Assembly (NCBI GenBank): GCA_024516035.1 | Contig: CM044960.1 | Span: 15,967,880-16,031,879 of the forward strand | Direction of reading: 5' to 3' | Source: Bactericera cockerelli | Taxonomy: Eukaryota; Arthropoda; Insecta; Hemiptera; Triozidae | Length of the DNA: 64,000 nt | Part shown: in pieces, positions 11,301 through 20,150 of the stretch | Layout: each line of letters starts with the position of its first letter | Numbering within the stretch: position 1 is the first letter of the stretch | Translations under genes and position numbers: made by a program | The notes under the pieces: model-generated | What the model was told of the DNA's origin: nothing | What the model saw: only the letters and a program-made list of their open reading frames with translations | The model's database searches: none

Positions 11301-14300
11301 ATTAATCTATATAAAAAAATATGTATTATTTTTTTTAAACATAAAATAAATACATGGTAAAGTAGGTAAAAGTAAGTAAAAGTTATCATATTTGAGTTAA
11401 TAATCACAATCATGATATCGCAATTACTCAAACTCGCATAACTAAATTTTTGCTCAACTCGAGACTTGAACCACCAACCTCCAGACTACAAGTCGGCCGC
11501 CTTATCAATCAAGCTACTGAGGTCGGTACTCGCCTTTTTATTAGTATATAATAATGAGAATGTTTGTTGAAATAATTGAATCACTCAGGACTTGAAACAC
11601 CGACCTGTACATTACAAGTCCGCCGCCTTATCACTCAAGCTACTGAGGTCGGTGCTCGGCTTTTTAATAGTATATAAATAAATAGTATGTAATAATGAGA
11701 ATGTTTAGTTGTATTTTTCTTTCTAACCAAAAATAAATTCCTGGTTAGGTTTCTTCCAAATATTTCCATTTTATTCCAAGGTCATTTGTAAAAGAAAAAT
11801 GCGTTTGGTTACTTTTAAAGATAAACAATGGACTTAACCTATAAAAGAACTGGAAGCAAGAATTTTCTACTTCCACTTTGGTTAACTTTGGAAGTGGAAA
11901 TTTTTCCTCTTCCAAAAGAAAAATGACTTGCTTCCAGTTTGGTTCATTTTATTCCCGTTTGGTTAACTTTGTTTAGAAAGAAAAACACGGCATTTGTTTA
12001 AATACAAGACTACTCACAGGTCGAGGGCGAATTTAGGCACGGTGACTGCATATCGAGGGGTGGGGCGCACACGTCTCCTCTTGGGCGAACTGGACCGACT
12101 CCTACGAGTGGACACCGAGTCTCTCTCCGTGCTTCTATCCCTCTCCTTGTCCTCCTTCTTGGGACTGCGGGCACTGCGAGAGCTGCTTGTTGTGGTATCG
12201 TCGAATCTTCGCTTACGGTCGCTGGGTGCCGAGCGCTCTGGAGAAGATCGCCGGTTGCTGAAACCCGTGGGTCGCCGGTTCGAATCACCGCCCGTGTTGT
12301 TTCGCCGCTTGTAATCTAAGGTGGAAGGGTATGACAAAGAGTTAAATGTATTATTTTATTTATTTACTAGCCGTTTGCCCGTGCTTTGCAACGGGACTAA
12401 ATTTCAAATTTACTAAGGCATGGCCGTACTGCTCGACAGCAATGCCTTTTTAAACTTTTTATAATTTTTCTGGACAAAGCGATAATGGTTTTGGGGGGGT
12501 CAATTCTGAGACATTTTTCGCTATCTCTTACCGTTTTGGCTAAACAACTCTGGACAAACAAACAAACAAACATAGGTAGGTAGTCCTTTTTTCTGTTTTA
12601 TATATAGAGATGAAGTTATTATATTTGTGTTATTCACAATTTGTGATACCACAATTACTCAATCTCACTTTACTAAATGTCTGCTACACATGGGACTTGT
12701 ACTACTGATCTCCAGGTTACAAGTCTGCCGCCTTATTGATCAAGCTACTGAGGTGGGTAGTTAAATGTATGACCTACAATATGACTTCAAGTAAATTATA
12801 CACATGAATGGCTTTAACTTTCTAATTATAATAGTGTAGGAAGTAAGAGAATGAGATACAACCTAATATCAATTACAACAAAAGAAAGGAAAAAAAAGAA
12901 TCCAAATCTTAATATCACTGGACATTAGACTGGTTTTATCTCATAGAGGTAAGAAAAAAATGTTAGAATTTTTACAACGCTCAGGCAGAAATTAGTTCGG
13001 CTTTTGCAGAAATTGAGATAGACAAAATTTCAAGGCAATCAGAGTACGTTAACAGGACCCGCTCTGGCCTCAAAGTTTGGAAATTTGCCAAATTTTCGAG
13101 GTTGAGCTGACATTTTCGGCCATAACTCGAGAACGAAAACTCATACGAGCTTTAAAGATACATCAAATGAAAGACCATTTTGTTGGCTTTACTTTGTTGT
13201 ATAATACTAGTTCCGGAAATCTTAATGGTTACTGACTAAATTAAGAATATGTAGTCGAAAACGGGCCAGGTACCCAAAGTAGAGCATCTAAGGCATGATA
13301 GGATAATGGGTGAAAATACTTATGATTTATAAAACTTATACATATAAATGTTAGAAGATTAGTTTTGAATGATTCTTTGACACATTATGAAGCTATAAAT
13401 ACCCGTTTTTACCTACTTGATAGTTCCTGACAGGTTAAGGCATGGCCAGAAAAACAAAATAATAATAAAAACATATTACGTCAAAGTTATTCTCATTTTT
13501 TTATTGTAGAACTACAAATATCTAAAATTAAAAGTACAAATAGGTATTATTTTGTCAATAAAATACAAATTAAGCAGTAAAACTTAACTTAGTTAGTTGG
13601 TAGAGGGGTAGAGAGGGAACTTTTTGAAGAATCAGGATAGAGTCTCCTACATTTACTCACAACTTGTGGGACAAACTGTTTCTGACATTCCTCTCTAGTT
13701 AGTAAGTCGCTGAAGTCACTCCTCAACTTAACGCCTCTCTTGGCTGTGTCGTTTACAACTTTAAGGGATACAATGAGGGTTACCATGCCAAATTTAGGGG
13801 TCTCCCCTCAAAAAGTCAGTTTTTATGACAAATAGACTAAAGAAAAGAAAAGTTTCGTGAGTAATAATGAACTCTTTAAGGCCTCCTCTCACATAAGCTG
13901 GTATGTCTTTTATTCGTACTGTTATATTGACATTTTTTGTCCCCTCTGTATCATCAGAAGAACTGAAAAGCTTTACAGCCATTCCAGACTTTTCATCATG
14001 TGACAAAGTTGGATAGAAAAATCCCAAGCCAACAGTTTCGGCATTCAAGTACCACAGGTGATAGACAACTTTATTTAGTGCTTTCTCTGAACTATGTGTT
14101 TTGATACGACAGCATCAAACACAGGTGTAGAGTAAAAGGACCCTGCACATTATTAGAAAAAATGTTAGAGCGGCACAACATTCTAGAGAAGCGTCTTTGA
14201 CTGTAAAATGGGTAGTAGAACTGAACCTCATCCAGATAATTTATATGAGAACGCGATTAGCTCAGTCGTTAAGCACCGCTTGCCATGCGGAAGGTCCTGG

Positions 14301-17300
14301 TTTCGATCCTCCGTGCCGACAAAAAATTGTATTTTTAATTTGGTTACAATTGTTTGTAAGCGATACCTTCCGGTGCGCTCGTGTTGACCCAGCACCTAAA
14401 TGGGAAGTATTGTGTCACTTCTCGCCCATCAGAAGGGAGGCATACGACGGGATGGGCAGGTTACAACACAGACCACAAGCGTCTACAGTAGCTCCTCTTT
14501 CTGGGCTATAACTTGTGGTACTTGAATGCCGAAACTGTTGGCTTGGGATTTTTCGATCCAACTTTGTCACATGATGAAAAGTCTGGAATGGCTGTAAAGC
14601 TTTTCAGTTCTTCTGATGATACAGAGGGGACAAAAAATGTCAATATAACAGTACGAATAACAGACATACCAGCTTATGTGAGAGGAGGCCTTAAAGAGTT
14701 CATTATTACTCACGAAACTTTTCTTTTCTTTAGTCGATTTGTCATAAAAACTGACTTTTTGAGGGGAGACCCCTAATTTGGCATGGTAACCCTCATTGTA
14801 TCCCTTAAAGTTGTAAACGACACAGCCAAGAGAGGCGTTAAGTTGAGGAGTGACTTCAGTGACTTACTAACTAGAGAGGAATGTCATAAACAGTTTGTCC
14901 CACAAGTTGTGAGTAAATGTAGGAGACTCTATCCTGATTCTTCAAAAAGTTTCCTCTCTACCCCTCTACCAACTAACTAAGTTAAGTTTTACTGCTTAAT
15001 TTGTATTTTATTGACAAAATAATACCTATTTGTACTTTTAATTTTAGATATTTGTAGTTCTACAATAAAAAAATGAGAATAACTTTGACGTAATATGTTT
15101 TTATTATTATTTTGTTTTTCTGGCTATGCCTTAACCTGTCAGGAACTATCAAGTAGGTAAAAACGGGTATTTATAGCTTCATAATGTGTCAAAGAATCAT
15201 TCAAAACTAATCTTCTAACATTTATATGTACAAGTTTTATAAATCATAAGTATTTTCACCCATTATCCTATCATGCCTTAGATGCTCTACTTTGGGTACC
15301 TGGCCCGTTTTCGACTACATTTTCTTAATTTAGTCAGTAACCATTAAGATTTCGGGAACTAGTATTATACAACAAAGTAAAGCCAACAAAATGGTCTTTC
15401 ATTTGATGTATCTTTAAAGCTCGTATGAGTTTTCGTTCTCGAGTTATGGCCGAAAATGTCAGCTCAACCTCGAAAATTTGGCAAATTTCCAAACTTTGAG
15501 GCCAGAGCGGGTCCTGTTAACGTACTCTGATTGCCTTGAAATTTTGTCTATCTCAATTTCTGCAAAAGCCAAACTCATTTCTGCCTGAGCCTTGTAAAAA
15601 TTCCGATATTGATTTTTTAAAACCAGTCTACTGGACATTGTTGAAAAGTATGGAGATAAGAATGGTACAACTAGCCACTTACCATCATTGGCAGGAGGAG
15701 AATAGCGTGAGGAACCATTGGAAAACCGATTGTATCCTAGTCCCTGGTTTTTATTTTTGTCCATGGGTAACACTTGAATCCGGGTGGCATTCCACTTGAA
15801 GGGCATGGATGGGTTGTAAGCAGCCTCCACTAGAACTTTGTCACCAAGGCGTGGGTTTGATCCTTTGCAAACACTTGAAAAAATACAGGAAGGTAAGATT
15901 ATGAATGAACTAAGCTCCTTCACTAATGTGTTTTAAACTTAATTTACAAGTCCTTAGTTTTGTGGGTATAGCTATGTCATGTGTTTTAAACTTAATTTAC
16001 AAGTCTTTAGTTTTGAGGATATAAGTATGAAACTTAAAAATTATCATTGTTTGAGATTATTACCTATCTATGAAATCAAATTTTAATGCTGTATGCTGAC
16101 ACATTTAGGTACAGGGTTCAAATGCCCATAGGAGGCCTTCAATTAGATGAGTATATTATAATAATTTAAAAAAAAAATAAATATATGAGATAGAGACAAA
16201 AAGAATGTTCTGACAAGATGGCAAACATACTTATTATACTTACTCCACTTGGAAGAAAACATCTTCATCAACAAAACCAAAGTTGTCCTGTCTTTTGGTG
16301 ATGGTTCCAGTGAACACCCGCTGCTTTGGGAAAGTAGCAGGGCTGGTGCCAAGCAATCCCTGGCCTTGAGGCACTTGAGCTGCCCCCAGAATTCCCTGCC
16401 CTGTTGCAACTGGGTTCAACACATTTGGAGTTGATGTAGCAAATGCTGTGCTGTTGAGATGTCGAGTAGGGTAGGTGACATTACTTGCTGCTGCCATATG
16501 GTTGTAACCTGTGTTGGCTGTGTTGCCATACTGCTGTTGTTGATTAGTTGAGACAGTATTTCCATAGACCAATGATGACGCAGTGTTCTGCAAAAGTGAA
16601 AAAATACATATTATTAATATATATGCTTGCTTTTGTTTTACTTGAAACACTTTATTATTTATATCAGGTGGTAGAAATTGTCTGGCAGTTACCTTCCACT
16701 AAAGTGTATTATTATTGTAAACAGTAATGAGATAAAATAAGGAGAATTTTTTTAAATAGAAATACTTGCTAGCAGCATTGCCATCTACAATGTTCATTGA
16801 AACAAATTTTCTCAATACCTTTCCTTGGTAAAGGAAAGATTTTGAATAAAGATAGGTGTAGGTATATACAGGGTTTCAACTTTCTAGTTACTGCATAGGA
16901 TTTTAAGTGGGATTCTTAATTATGTACTACAACGTACTTGCTGAATTAGTTGTTGTGCTTGCAAAAGTGCATTCTGTGGATATTGCAGAAGTCCAGCATT
17001 GAGTACACCTTGCTGTTGACCTTGCATATTAATGCCAAGATTACCTGCAAACAGAGTAAAATATCATAATTGAGACAAGTTAAAAATAAATTGAAGTGCT
17101 TCAGTATTAGGTGTGTTGCCTTTTACAACATTTACAACACACATATTTAAATGTCATTTTTAGGAAAACTACCAGTATTTTAAATGTGTTTATCTGTGTT
17201 ATTATATCACAATTTTTGTGAGCAGTGCTGAAATATATAACTTTTTCTTTTCCTTGGACATAACATAACCATATTTAAGCCCATAATTTCACCACTGGTT

Positions 17301-18485
17301 GCTGCTCACATTAAAGCTACTCATTTTTCCTCGCAAATTATAAATGGACCCTGGACATCCAAGGAAAGTGCAAAAAAAATCCTGTACTGCTGGCGATCAA
17401 ACTCAAGTCACCATGTGTACAAGCATTACCATTACCCACTAGGCCACAATATTGATAACTGCTAAAAGGGTGAGGAAAAAGTTGTTGTTGTAGCCAGCTT
17501 GGCTACAACTGGAGGGGTGAGTGATGGTCTCCAGCCAACTTTATTTCAAAGTTGGCTTGTCCTGAACCACATATTTCTATGTGCGATCAACCATCATGAG
17601 GACTTGGACTTTTCTGTATAAGCCATTAAACCCTTAGGAAACTGCAAGCTAGCCTGGCTTGTAAAAGGGTTGGCTAGTCTGTTCTCTGTTTAAAGTCCTC
17701 TAGCGAGACACTGGTCCTCTCCCTGTTTAACATCCCCTAGCCAGACAATGAGGAAAAAGTAATACACCGCAATTGTTGTAACCAGCTTGGCTACAACAGG
17801 GACCATAAGGTTTCCATGAGCCAACTTAAGTTGAAAAATTAGCTTGTCCTAATTCCACATATTTTTATAGACAATCAACCATCATAAGAATTTAATCTTT
17901 TTCTTCATAAGCCCTTAAGCCCTAGGGAAACTACAACCTGCTCTGACTTATTGGGTAAGGAAAATGTAGTGTAAATGTCTAGTTTAGACAGCAAGCTCAG
18001 TACAGCATTTAGAGCAGCTGAATCAGTCTTCTGAACACATTAAAAAGTGAATTGTTCCTAGTCTCTTGGCCGAAATTTACGGTATTAATCTTGTTGTCCA
18101 AAGTAGACTTGTAGGGCAGAATTAAGAGACATTTTTGTAATACCTCTGTGATGCTAAGTCATGGATTGCATACTGTGTAAGATAGGGAAAACCTACGCTT
18201 GGCAATGACTTGTGATGTGGAATTTGTCTATTAATTTCGCCCTTAGTCTTTTACTAAATATATACCTTGGTTATCACATGTTCTAATGCCAAGAAGCCCT
18301 TCAAAGTTAACCTTGAGATCAAGCCCTGTAAGTGGTTTGATGGTTCTACTGCCTCTCAGTTAGAAGTGTCTACCTCAGCAAGAACATGACTAGTTGACTA
18401 GAGAAGGCAGTAATAAAGTATGGATGCATAACTTACTCTGTTGTTGCCAGGGTGGGTTCTTTGTAGCGTTGTTGTAATTGGCCAT
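5330..18485 (-). CDS. CCAR1: CCAR1, cell division cycle and apoptosis regulator 1 (C-terminus not seen)
   Basis: CCAR1 is a nuclear coactivator that links Mediator, nuclear receptors and p53-type regulators, and it also acts in apoptosis and splicing. Ten exons with agreeing phases: 18437-18485, 16938-17044, 16244-16587, 15683-15873, 12018-12315, 10806-11031, 9118-9398, 7004-7227, 6297-6377 and 5354-5584. In order they give a Q/N-rich N-terminus, an S1-like OB fold (NFGFVDEDVFFQ, then DKVLVEAAYNP), an Arg/Ser-rich linker, the DBC1/inactive-Nudix region (HFLVGMRGK, AIGGPW, ALTGIDLS, YVPDVWNC), a SAP domain near residues 600-635 and a Glu/Lys-rich tail. The model is about 684 residues if read to the TAA at 5330; vertebrate CCAR1 is about 1150. 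The last exon probably splices at 5354 to C-terminal exons beyond the left edge. Exon 8 carries a 1-base frameshift. Confidence 0.92.
5354..5584 (-). CDS. CCAR1: CCAR1 exon 10, SAP domain and acidic tail
   Basis: Encodes a SAP motif (LREELEARSLPCKGLKSQLT, then ARLAKAL), a DNA-binding helix-loop-helix, followed by a Glu/Lys-rich run. I end the exon at GACGAG|GTAAAG (5354), because family proteins continue for hundreds of residues. Reading on would add VKKLLET and stop at 5330. Both ends are possible. Confidence 0.85.
5638..5965. repeat. Small tandem repeat and interspersed repeat end
   Basis: AGACCAGCAGTCTGGCTGGG with GGACTATAAACAG repeats about three times (5641-5760). Then comes a repeat (GGGGGCCCTTGTCAATTATT) shared in inverted orientation with 39180-39310. 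It ends in the palindrome CACCTCGGCCGAGGTG near 5942, which recurs in part at 18893. Confidence 0.75.
5966..6155 (-). mobile_element. 3' tail of a non-LTR retrotransposon
   Basis: On the minus strand an end of frame, EEIATGNNPAL and stop, is followed by an AT-rich 3' UTR with AATAAAGCTTAC. A near-identical copy lies at 30930-31110. These look like 5'-truncated LINE insertions; no reverse transcriptase remains. Confidence 0.6.
6297..6377 (-). CDS. CCAR1: CCAR1 exon 9
   Basis: 81 nt, acceptor TTACTTGCAG, donor AAG|GTAAGC, phase 0 to 0. Encodes DTTMDVDTSVLKREPTHYSL, then LDIKNMK, the conserved lead-in to the SAP domain. Confidence 0.85.
7004..7227 (-). CDS. CCAR1: CCAR1 exon 8, with 1-base frameshift and GC donor
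   Basis: The first half reads FKFLELYYRRGETTHKGKPI and ends ARVETVV. The family sequence resumes as FYVPDVWNCVPTQLEWDGL only in the next frame. The break is at GTCATTTTACG: one extra base, best placed at 7142 on the plus strand. With that base discounted, phase 2 to 0 agrees with both neighbours. The exon ends AAG|GCAAAC, a GC rather than GT donor. Whether the frameshift is a sequencing error or a real allele cannot be told here. Confidence 0.85.
8216..8755. mobile_element. Nested MITEs with GGGCC...AAACAGGATTA ends
   Basis: Ends GGGCCGTATTATGAAACAGG (8222) and TCCTGTTTTATAATTCGGCC (about 8720-8739) are inverted to each other and flanked by TTA and TAA. Inner copies of the end occur near 8432 and 8600. 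A related copy lies at 54456-54590. TWA flanks suggest a PIF/Harbinger-type family. Confidence 0.6.
8527..8566. repeat. Near-perfect palindrome
   Basis: ATGATACTATCTTATCA, a short loop, then TGATAAGATAGTATCAT: 17-bp arms with no mismatch. It lies within the nested MITE region and could form a cruciform or RNA hairpin. Confidence 0.85.
9118..9398 (-). CDS. CCAR1: CCAR1 exon 7, inactive Nudix/DBC1 core
   Basis: 281 nt, phase 0 to 2. Contains HPSRLIHFLVGMRGKSETMA, IGGPWSESLDG, DPAVLIKTAIR and ALTGIDLSKC, the most conserved block of the family. The Nudix fold in this family lacks catalytic residues and is thought to bind ligand or partner. Confidence 0.96.
10806..11031 (-). CDS. CCAR1: CCAR1 exon 6, DBC1 region
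   Basis: 226 nt, acceptor ATTCCAG, donor AAG|GTATGC, phase 2 to 0. Encodes LRRRYQNMYIPSDFF, WLEAFPPDRPF and DPPDVDYLFSAKV, hallmarks of CCAR1. A 31-nt duplicate of the 5' end of this exon lies in the intron at 11143-11173. Confidence 0.95.
11365..11535 (-). mobile_element. tRNA-derived SINE (family 1)
   Basis: Read on the minus strand it starts like a tRNA (CCTCAGTAGCTTGATTGATA, with B box GGTTCAAGTC) and ends TGTGATATCACGA...ATGATAACTTTT. Other copies: 11580-11660, 12612-12758, 32592-32752 and 39833-39984 (minus); 33150-33240, 38195-38310 and 61572-61715 (plus). No acceptor stem is preserved, so this is a retroposon, not a tRNA gene. Confidence 0.8.
12018..12315 (-). CDS. CCAR1: CCAR1 exon 5, Arg/Ser-rich linker
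   Basis: 298 nt, phase 1 to 2. Encodes a basic RS/RD-rich segment with SPKRRRVRPTPRYAVTVPKF, which is the conserved entry to the DBC1 region. A bipartite nuclear-localisation-like KRRR lies inside it. The foldback element separates this exon from exon 4. Confidence 0.92.
12366..12615. mobile_element. Interspersed repeat with CCCGTGCTTTGCAACGGG end
   Basis: Starts ACTAGCCGTTTGCCCGTGCT and ends TTTATATATAGAGATGAAG, a pairing common in dispersed arthropod repeats. A related piece with CTCGGCCCGCAAAGCGGGCG lies at 43645-43905 and another short one near 34105. No coding capacity is visible. Confidence 0.5.
13589..14048 (-). pseudogene. Transposon-derived ORF remnants, left arm
   Basis: Two open frames in sequence: 84 codons (SHDEKSGMAVKLFSSSDDTE) and 65 codons (LKVVNDTAKRGVKL ... 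LTREECQKQFVPQVVSKCRR). The NDTAKRGVKL-type segment recalls the C-terminal part of uncharacterised proteins that recur in arthropod transposons, but I cannot name the family. They are probably one broken frame of an ancestral element. Confidence 0.4.
14248..14505 (+). mobile_element. tRNA-derived SINE (family 5) in the foldback spacer
   Basis: Head GCGATTAGCTCAGTCGTTAA with B box GGTTTCGATCC, body CGCTCGTGTTGACCCAGCAC, tail ACAGACCACAAGCGTCTACA. Other copies: 19926-20150 (plus), 47388-47850 (minus, interrupted at about 47475-47750) and 54968-55170 (minus). Confidence 0.8.
14513..14980 (+). pseudogene. Transposon-derived ORF remnants, right arm
   Basis: Inverted copy of the left-arm frames with a few amino-acid differences (FDPTLSHDEK, ITDIPAYVRGGL, ECHKQFVPQVV). 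Conservation of both frames in both arms suggests a recent inversion-duplication rather than selection. Confidence 0.4.
15683..15873 (-). CDS. CCAR1: CCAR1 exon 4, end of the S1-like domain
   Basis: 191 nt; TTTTTTCAAG acceptor, GATG|GTAAGT donor, phase 2 to 1. Encodes NPRLGDKVLVEAAYNPSM followed by PFKWNATRIQVLP, closely matching the family. Confidence 0.92.
16244..16587 (-). CDS. CCAR1: CCAR1 exon 3, start of the S1-like domain
   Basis: 344 nt between TTTTGCAG and GA|GTAAGT, phase 0 to 2. A Gly/Gln/Asn-rich stretch leads into KQRVFTGTITKRQDNFGFVD, the first strands of the OB fold that is typical of CCAR1/CCAR2. Confidence 0.92.
16938..17044 (-). CDS. CCAR1: CCAR1 exon 2, Gln-rich
   Basis: Acceptor TTTGCAG, donor CAA|GTACGT. 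The frame reads NLGINMQGQQQGVLNAG and continues with Gln-rich sequence, as in CCAR1 N-termini. 107 nt, phase 1 to 0. Confidence 0.85.
17290..17460 (-). mobile_element. tRNA-derived SINE (family 6), degraded
   Basis: The body has GTGAGGAAAAATGAGTAGC-type sequence and a degraded tRNA head (AGTGGGTAATGGTAATGC). Clearer copies are at 43912-44070 and 62172-62450 (plus); another is at 21100-21285 (minus). Confidence 0.55.
17475..17960. mobile_element. Interspersed repeat, TAGCCAGCTTGGCTACAAC family, two copies
   Basis: Starts GTTGTAGCCAGCTTGGCTAC, contains CCAACTTTATTTCAAAGTTG and CAACCATCATGAGGACTTGG, and ends with AGCGAGACACTGGTC and a TTTAAC...CCAGCCAGA motif. A second, shorter copy follows at 17770. 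Others: 37818-38088, 52990-53160 and 55485-55700 (the last two inverted). Class unknown; no coding capacity. Confidence 0.7.
18113..18243. mobile_element. Tourist-like MITE (family A) copy
   Basis: About 131 bp from GGGCAGAATTAAGAGAC to GTCTATTAATTTCGCCC; somewhat diverged. See the description at 50453. Confidence 0.8.
18437..18485 (-). CDS. CCAR1: CCAR1 exon 1 (start codon)
   Basis: Encodes MANYNNATKNPPWQQQ and ends in phase 1 at A|GTAAGT. This is the first ATG of the frame and matches the short N-terminus of CCAR proteins. Confidence 0.85.
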
Positions 18486-18932
18486 GATGAGTGATCAGCC
18501 TAGTGTCCGATAGCTTCGAAAGTACCGGAAAGAATTATAGAAGTAATGAGTAAGTTAGTTACGTACAGAATGCCTGGTTCTCTGATTCTATTAATCTATT
18601 GCATGACAAATTACGAAATTAACGAAATCTTACCCTGATTTTCAACAATAATGAGTGGAAAAGTCACAATTTTACAAAACAAATATTCGGCTCGGACTAA
18701 TGATTAATGCTGATTTGCTGATCAATAGCTGTATGTAAACAAAAGCGTATTTCGGGGACCCGTTCAATGAATAAAGCACAGATTTCTAAGCTAATCCCAA
18801 TGCATAGTCACATTTTTCTTTTACCTCTGTGGACTTGAAAAATATTTTCCTCTCACCTGTCACCTGCCAGAAGTGCCAGATCAAACACGGCTGGCCGAGG
18901 TGTGAAGAACGATTATACGAAGAAAGAGACAT
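18486..18932 (-). promoter_or_regulatory. CCAR1: Probable CCAR1 5' UTR and promoter region
   Basis: Sequence upstream of the only supported CCAR1 start. No TATA box is evident close to the ATG. A repeat end carrying CTGGCCGAGGTGTGAAGAAC lies at 18890-18930, followed at once by MITE copies, so the promoter is probably confined to about 400 bp. Placement is by position only. Confidence 0.35.
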
Positions 18933-19182
18933 AGGGCGGAATTAATAGACAGAATCGATAACTTAAGTCGTTGGTAAGTGTCGGTTTTCTCTATCTTACA
19001 CAGTACGCAATCCGTGACTTAGCGCCACAGAGGTATTACAAAAACGTCTATTAGGGTGGAATTAATAGACAACATCAATAACTTAAGTCGTTGGTAAGTG
19101 TCGGTTTTCCCTATCTTACACAGTACGCAATCTGTGACTTAGCGCCACAGAGGTATTACAAAAACGTCTATTAATTCCGCCC
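18933..19182. mobile_element. Tourist-like MITE (family A), tandem dimer
   Basis: Two units joined head to tail: the first runs to ACGTCTATTA and the second starts at once with GGGTGGAATTAATAGAC. Shared or recombined ends are the simplest reading. It lies about 450 bp upstream of the CCAR1 start. Confidence 0.85.
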
Positions 19183-19301
19183 TTAATTTCGCCCATAATC
19201 TTTACGCAACCTTTATGCTATATTTAAAAATTAACAAATCTTCAACGTCATTAATTTGATGTACCTCCTGATGAGTTATAGAAATCACATACGGTAACTT
19301 C

Positions 19302-19505
19302 ATGGAATATGACGAAACACAATTTTCTCGTCAGTTCAAGTCTTTGGTAGACGTGATTTCAGATAAGTTACAACGCACATGTGGTGATACCAGGACCGGG
19401 GCACTTTCACGCGAACGACTTTCAATGGCAGTCGAGCGTGGAAATGCCTCGAGCCTGGTAGGCACCATGTGTAGGGAGAAGAACGATGACATGTTTGTTG
19501 TATGA
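19302..19505 (+). pseudogene. Fragment of a non-LTR reverse transcriptase C-terminus
   Basis: The frame has RERLSMAVERGNASSLVGTM, close in pattern to QRISLAIQRGNATCMLGTL at 38560-38791. Both match the C-terminal end often found in arthropod LINE reverse transcriptases. Too short to be functional. Confidence 0.55.
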
Positions 19506-19644
19506 AGTTGCAGTTAATAATAAATCAACCTTTTACCAAATTTTCAAAAAATGAAAATATAATTATGATGAAAATAAATAATCATTAATTTTAAAAGTGT
19601 ATATGAAAGCGTCGCGTCGATGACACGTTAAATAACTAGTTCTC

Positions 19645-19800
19645 GTTCTGTCACTCAAGTTAAGGAATGTCCACCTAAGTTATTACTTGGATGGGTGAAC
19701 ATGAACATTCAAATTCGAACCCTCGTTATGATTGTTATTCCCGGCCCAACCCAGGCTGGTTAGCTGGTTTGTGAGTGTCCAGCGTATGGAAGACAAAATG
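19645..19800. mobile_element. Possible 5S-rRNA-derived SINE, degraded
   Basis: TATTACTTGGATGGGTGAAC preceded by CAAGTTAAGGAATG resembles the internal control region of 5S rRNA. It is followed by a body (CCCAACCCAGGCTGG) shared with 10205-10260. Compare the better copy at 53175. Confidence 0.45.
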
Positions 19801-19925
19801 CTGGAAAGCTGACTAATGGGACGTGTTAGTATTAATGTCCTAACTGGGTAGTATAAAATAATAGGGTGATTATGAATTATTGTTTCTTTTCTTTATAAAG
19901 TTCTTCAAATAATTTTGACTCACAG

Positions 19926-20150
19926 AGCGCGCCATTAGCTCAGAGGTAAGGTACTCGCTTACCATGTGGAAGGTCCCGGGTTCGAATTCCACAGCCGACA
20001 AAAAATTGTGTTTGTAAGGAATACTTTTCGGTTCGCTCGTGTTGACCCAGCACCTAAACGGGAAGTATTGTGTCACTTCTCGCCCATCAGAGGATAGACC
20101 TACTGCAGGATGGGTAAGCTAAAATACAGACCACAAGCGTCTACACGGAA
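19926..20150 (+). mobile_element. tRNA-derived SINE (family 5) copy
   Basis: Head GCGCGCCATTAGCTCAGAGG with B box GGTTCGAATTCC, the same body and tail as the copy at 14248. This is the best-preserved copy in the window. Confidence 0.8.

Larger units (their letters stand above)
12918..15645. repeat. Large foldback element: two ~1.1-kb inverted arms
   Basis: The left arm (about 12918-14062) and the right arm (about 14506-15645) are inverted copies, nearly identical over most of their length. They are separated by a 440-bp spacer holding a SINE. Each arm carries the same two small open frames reading away from the centre. The element sits in CCAR1 intron 4, so the pre-mRNA can form a stem of over 1 kb. 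One arm's end also matches the exon-proximal sequence beside exon 4. Confidence 0.9.

Noticed and set aside
16143..16434. Plus- and minus-strand frames overlapping CCAR1 exon 3
   Set aside because: Shadow frames of the real exon.
19926..20000. tRNA gene-like sequences (also at 14248, 22673, 25562, 40400, 43912, 45722)
   Set aside because: A and B boxes are present, but acceptor stems do not pair and each is joined to a repeated body, so these are SINEs.
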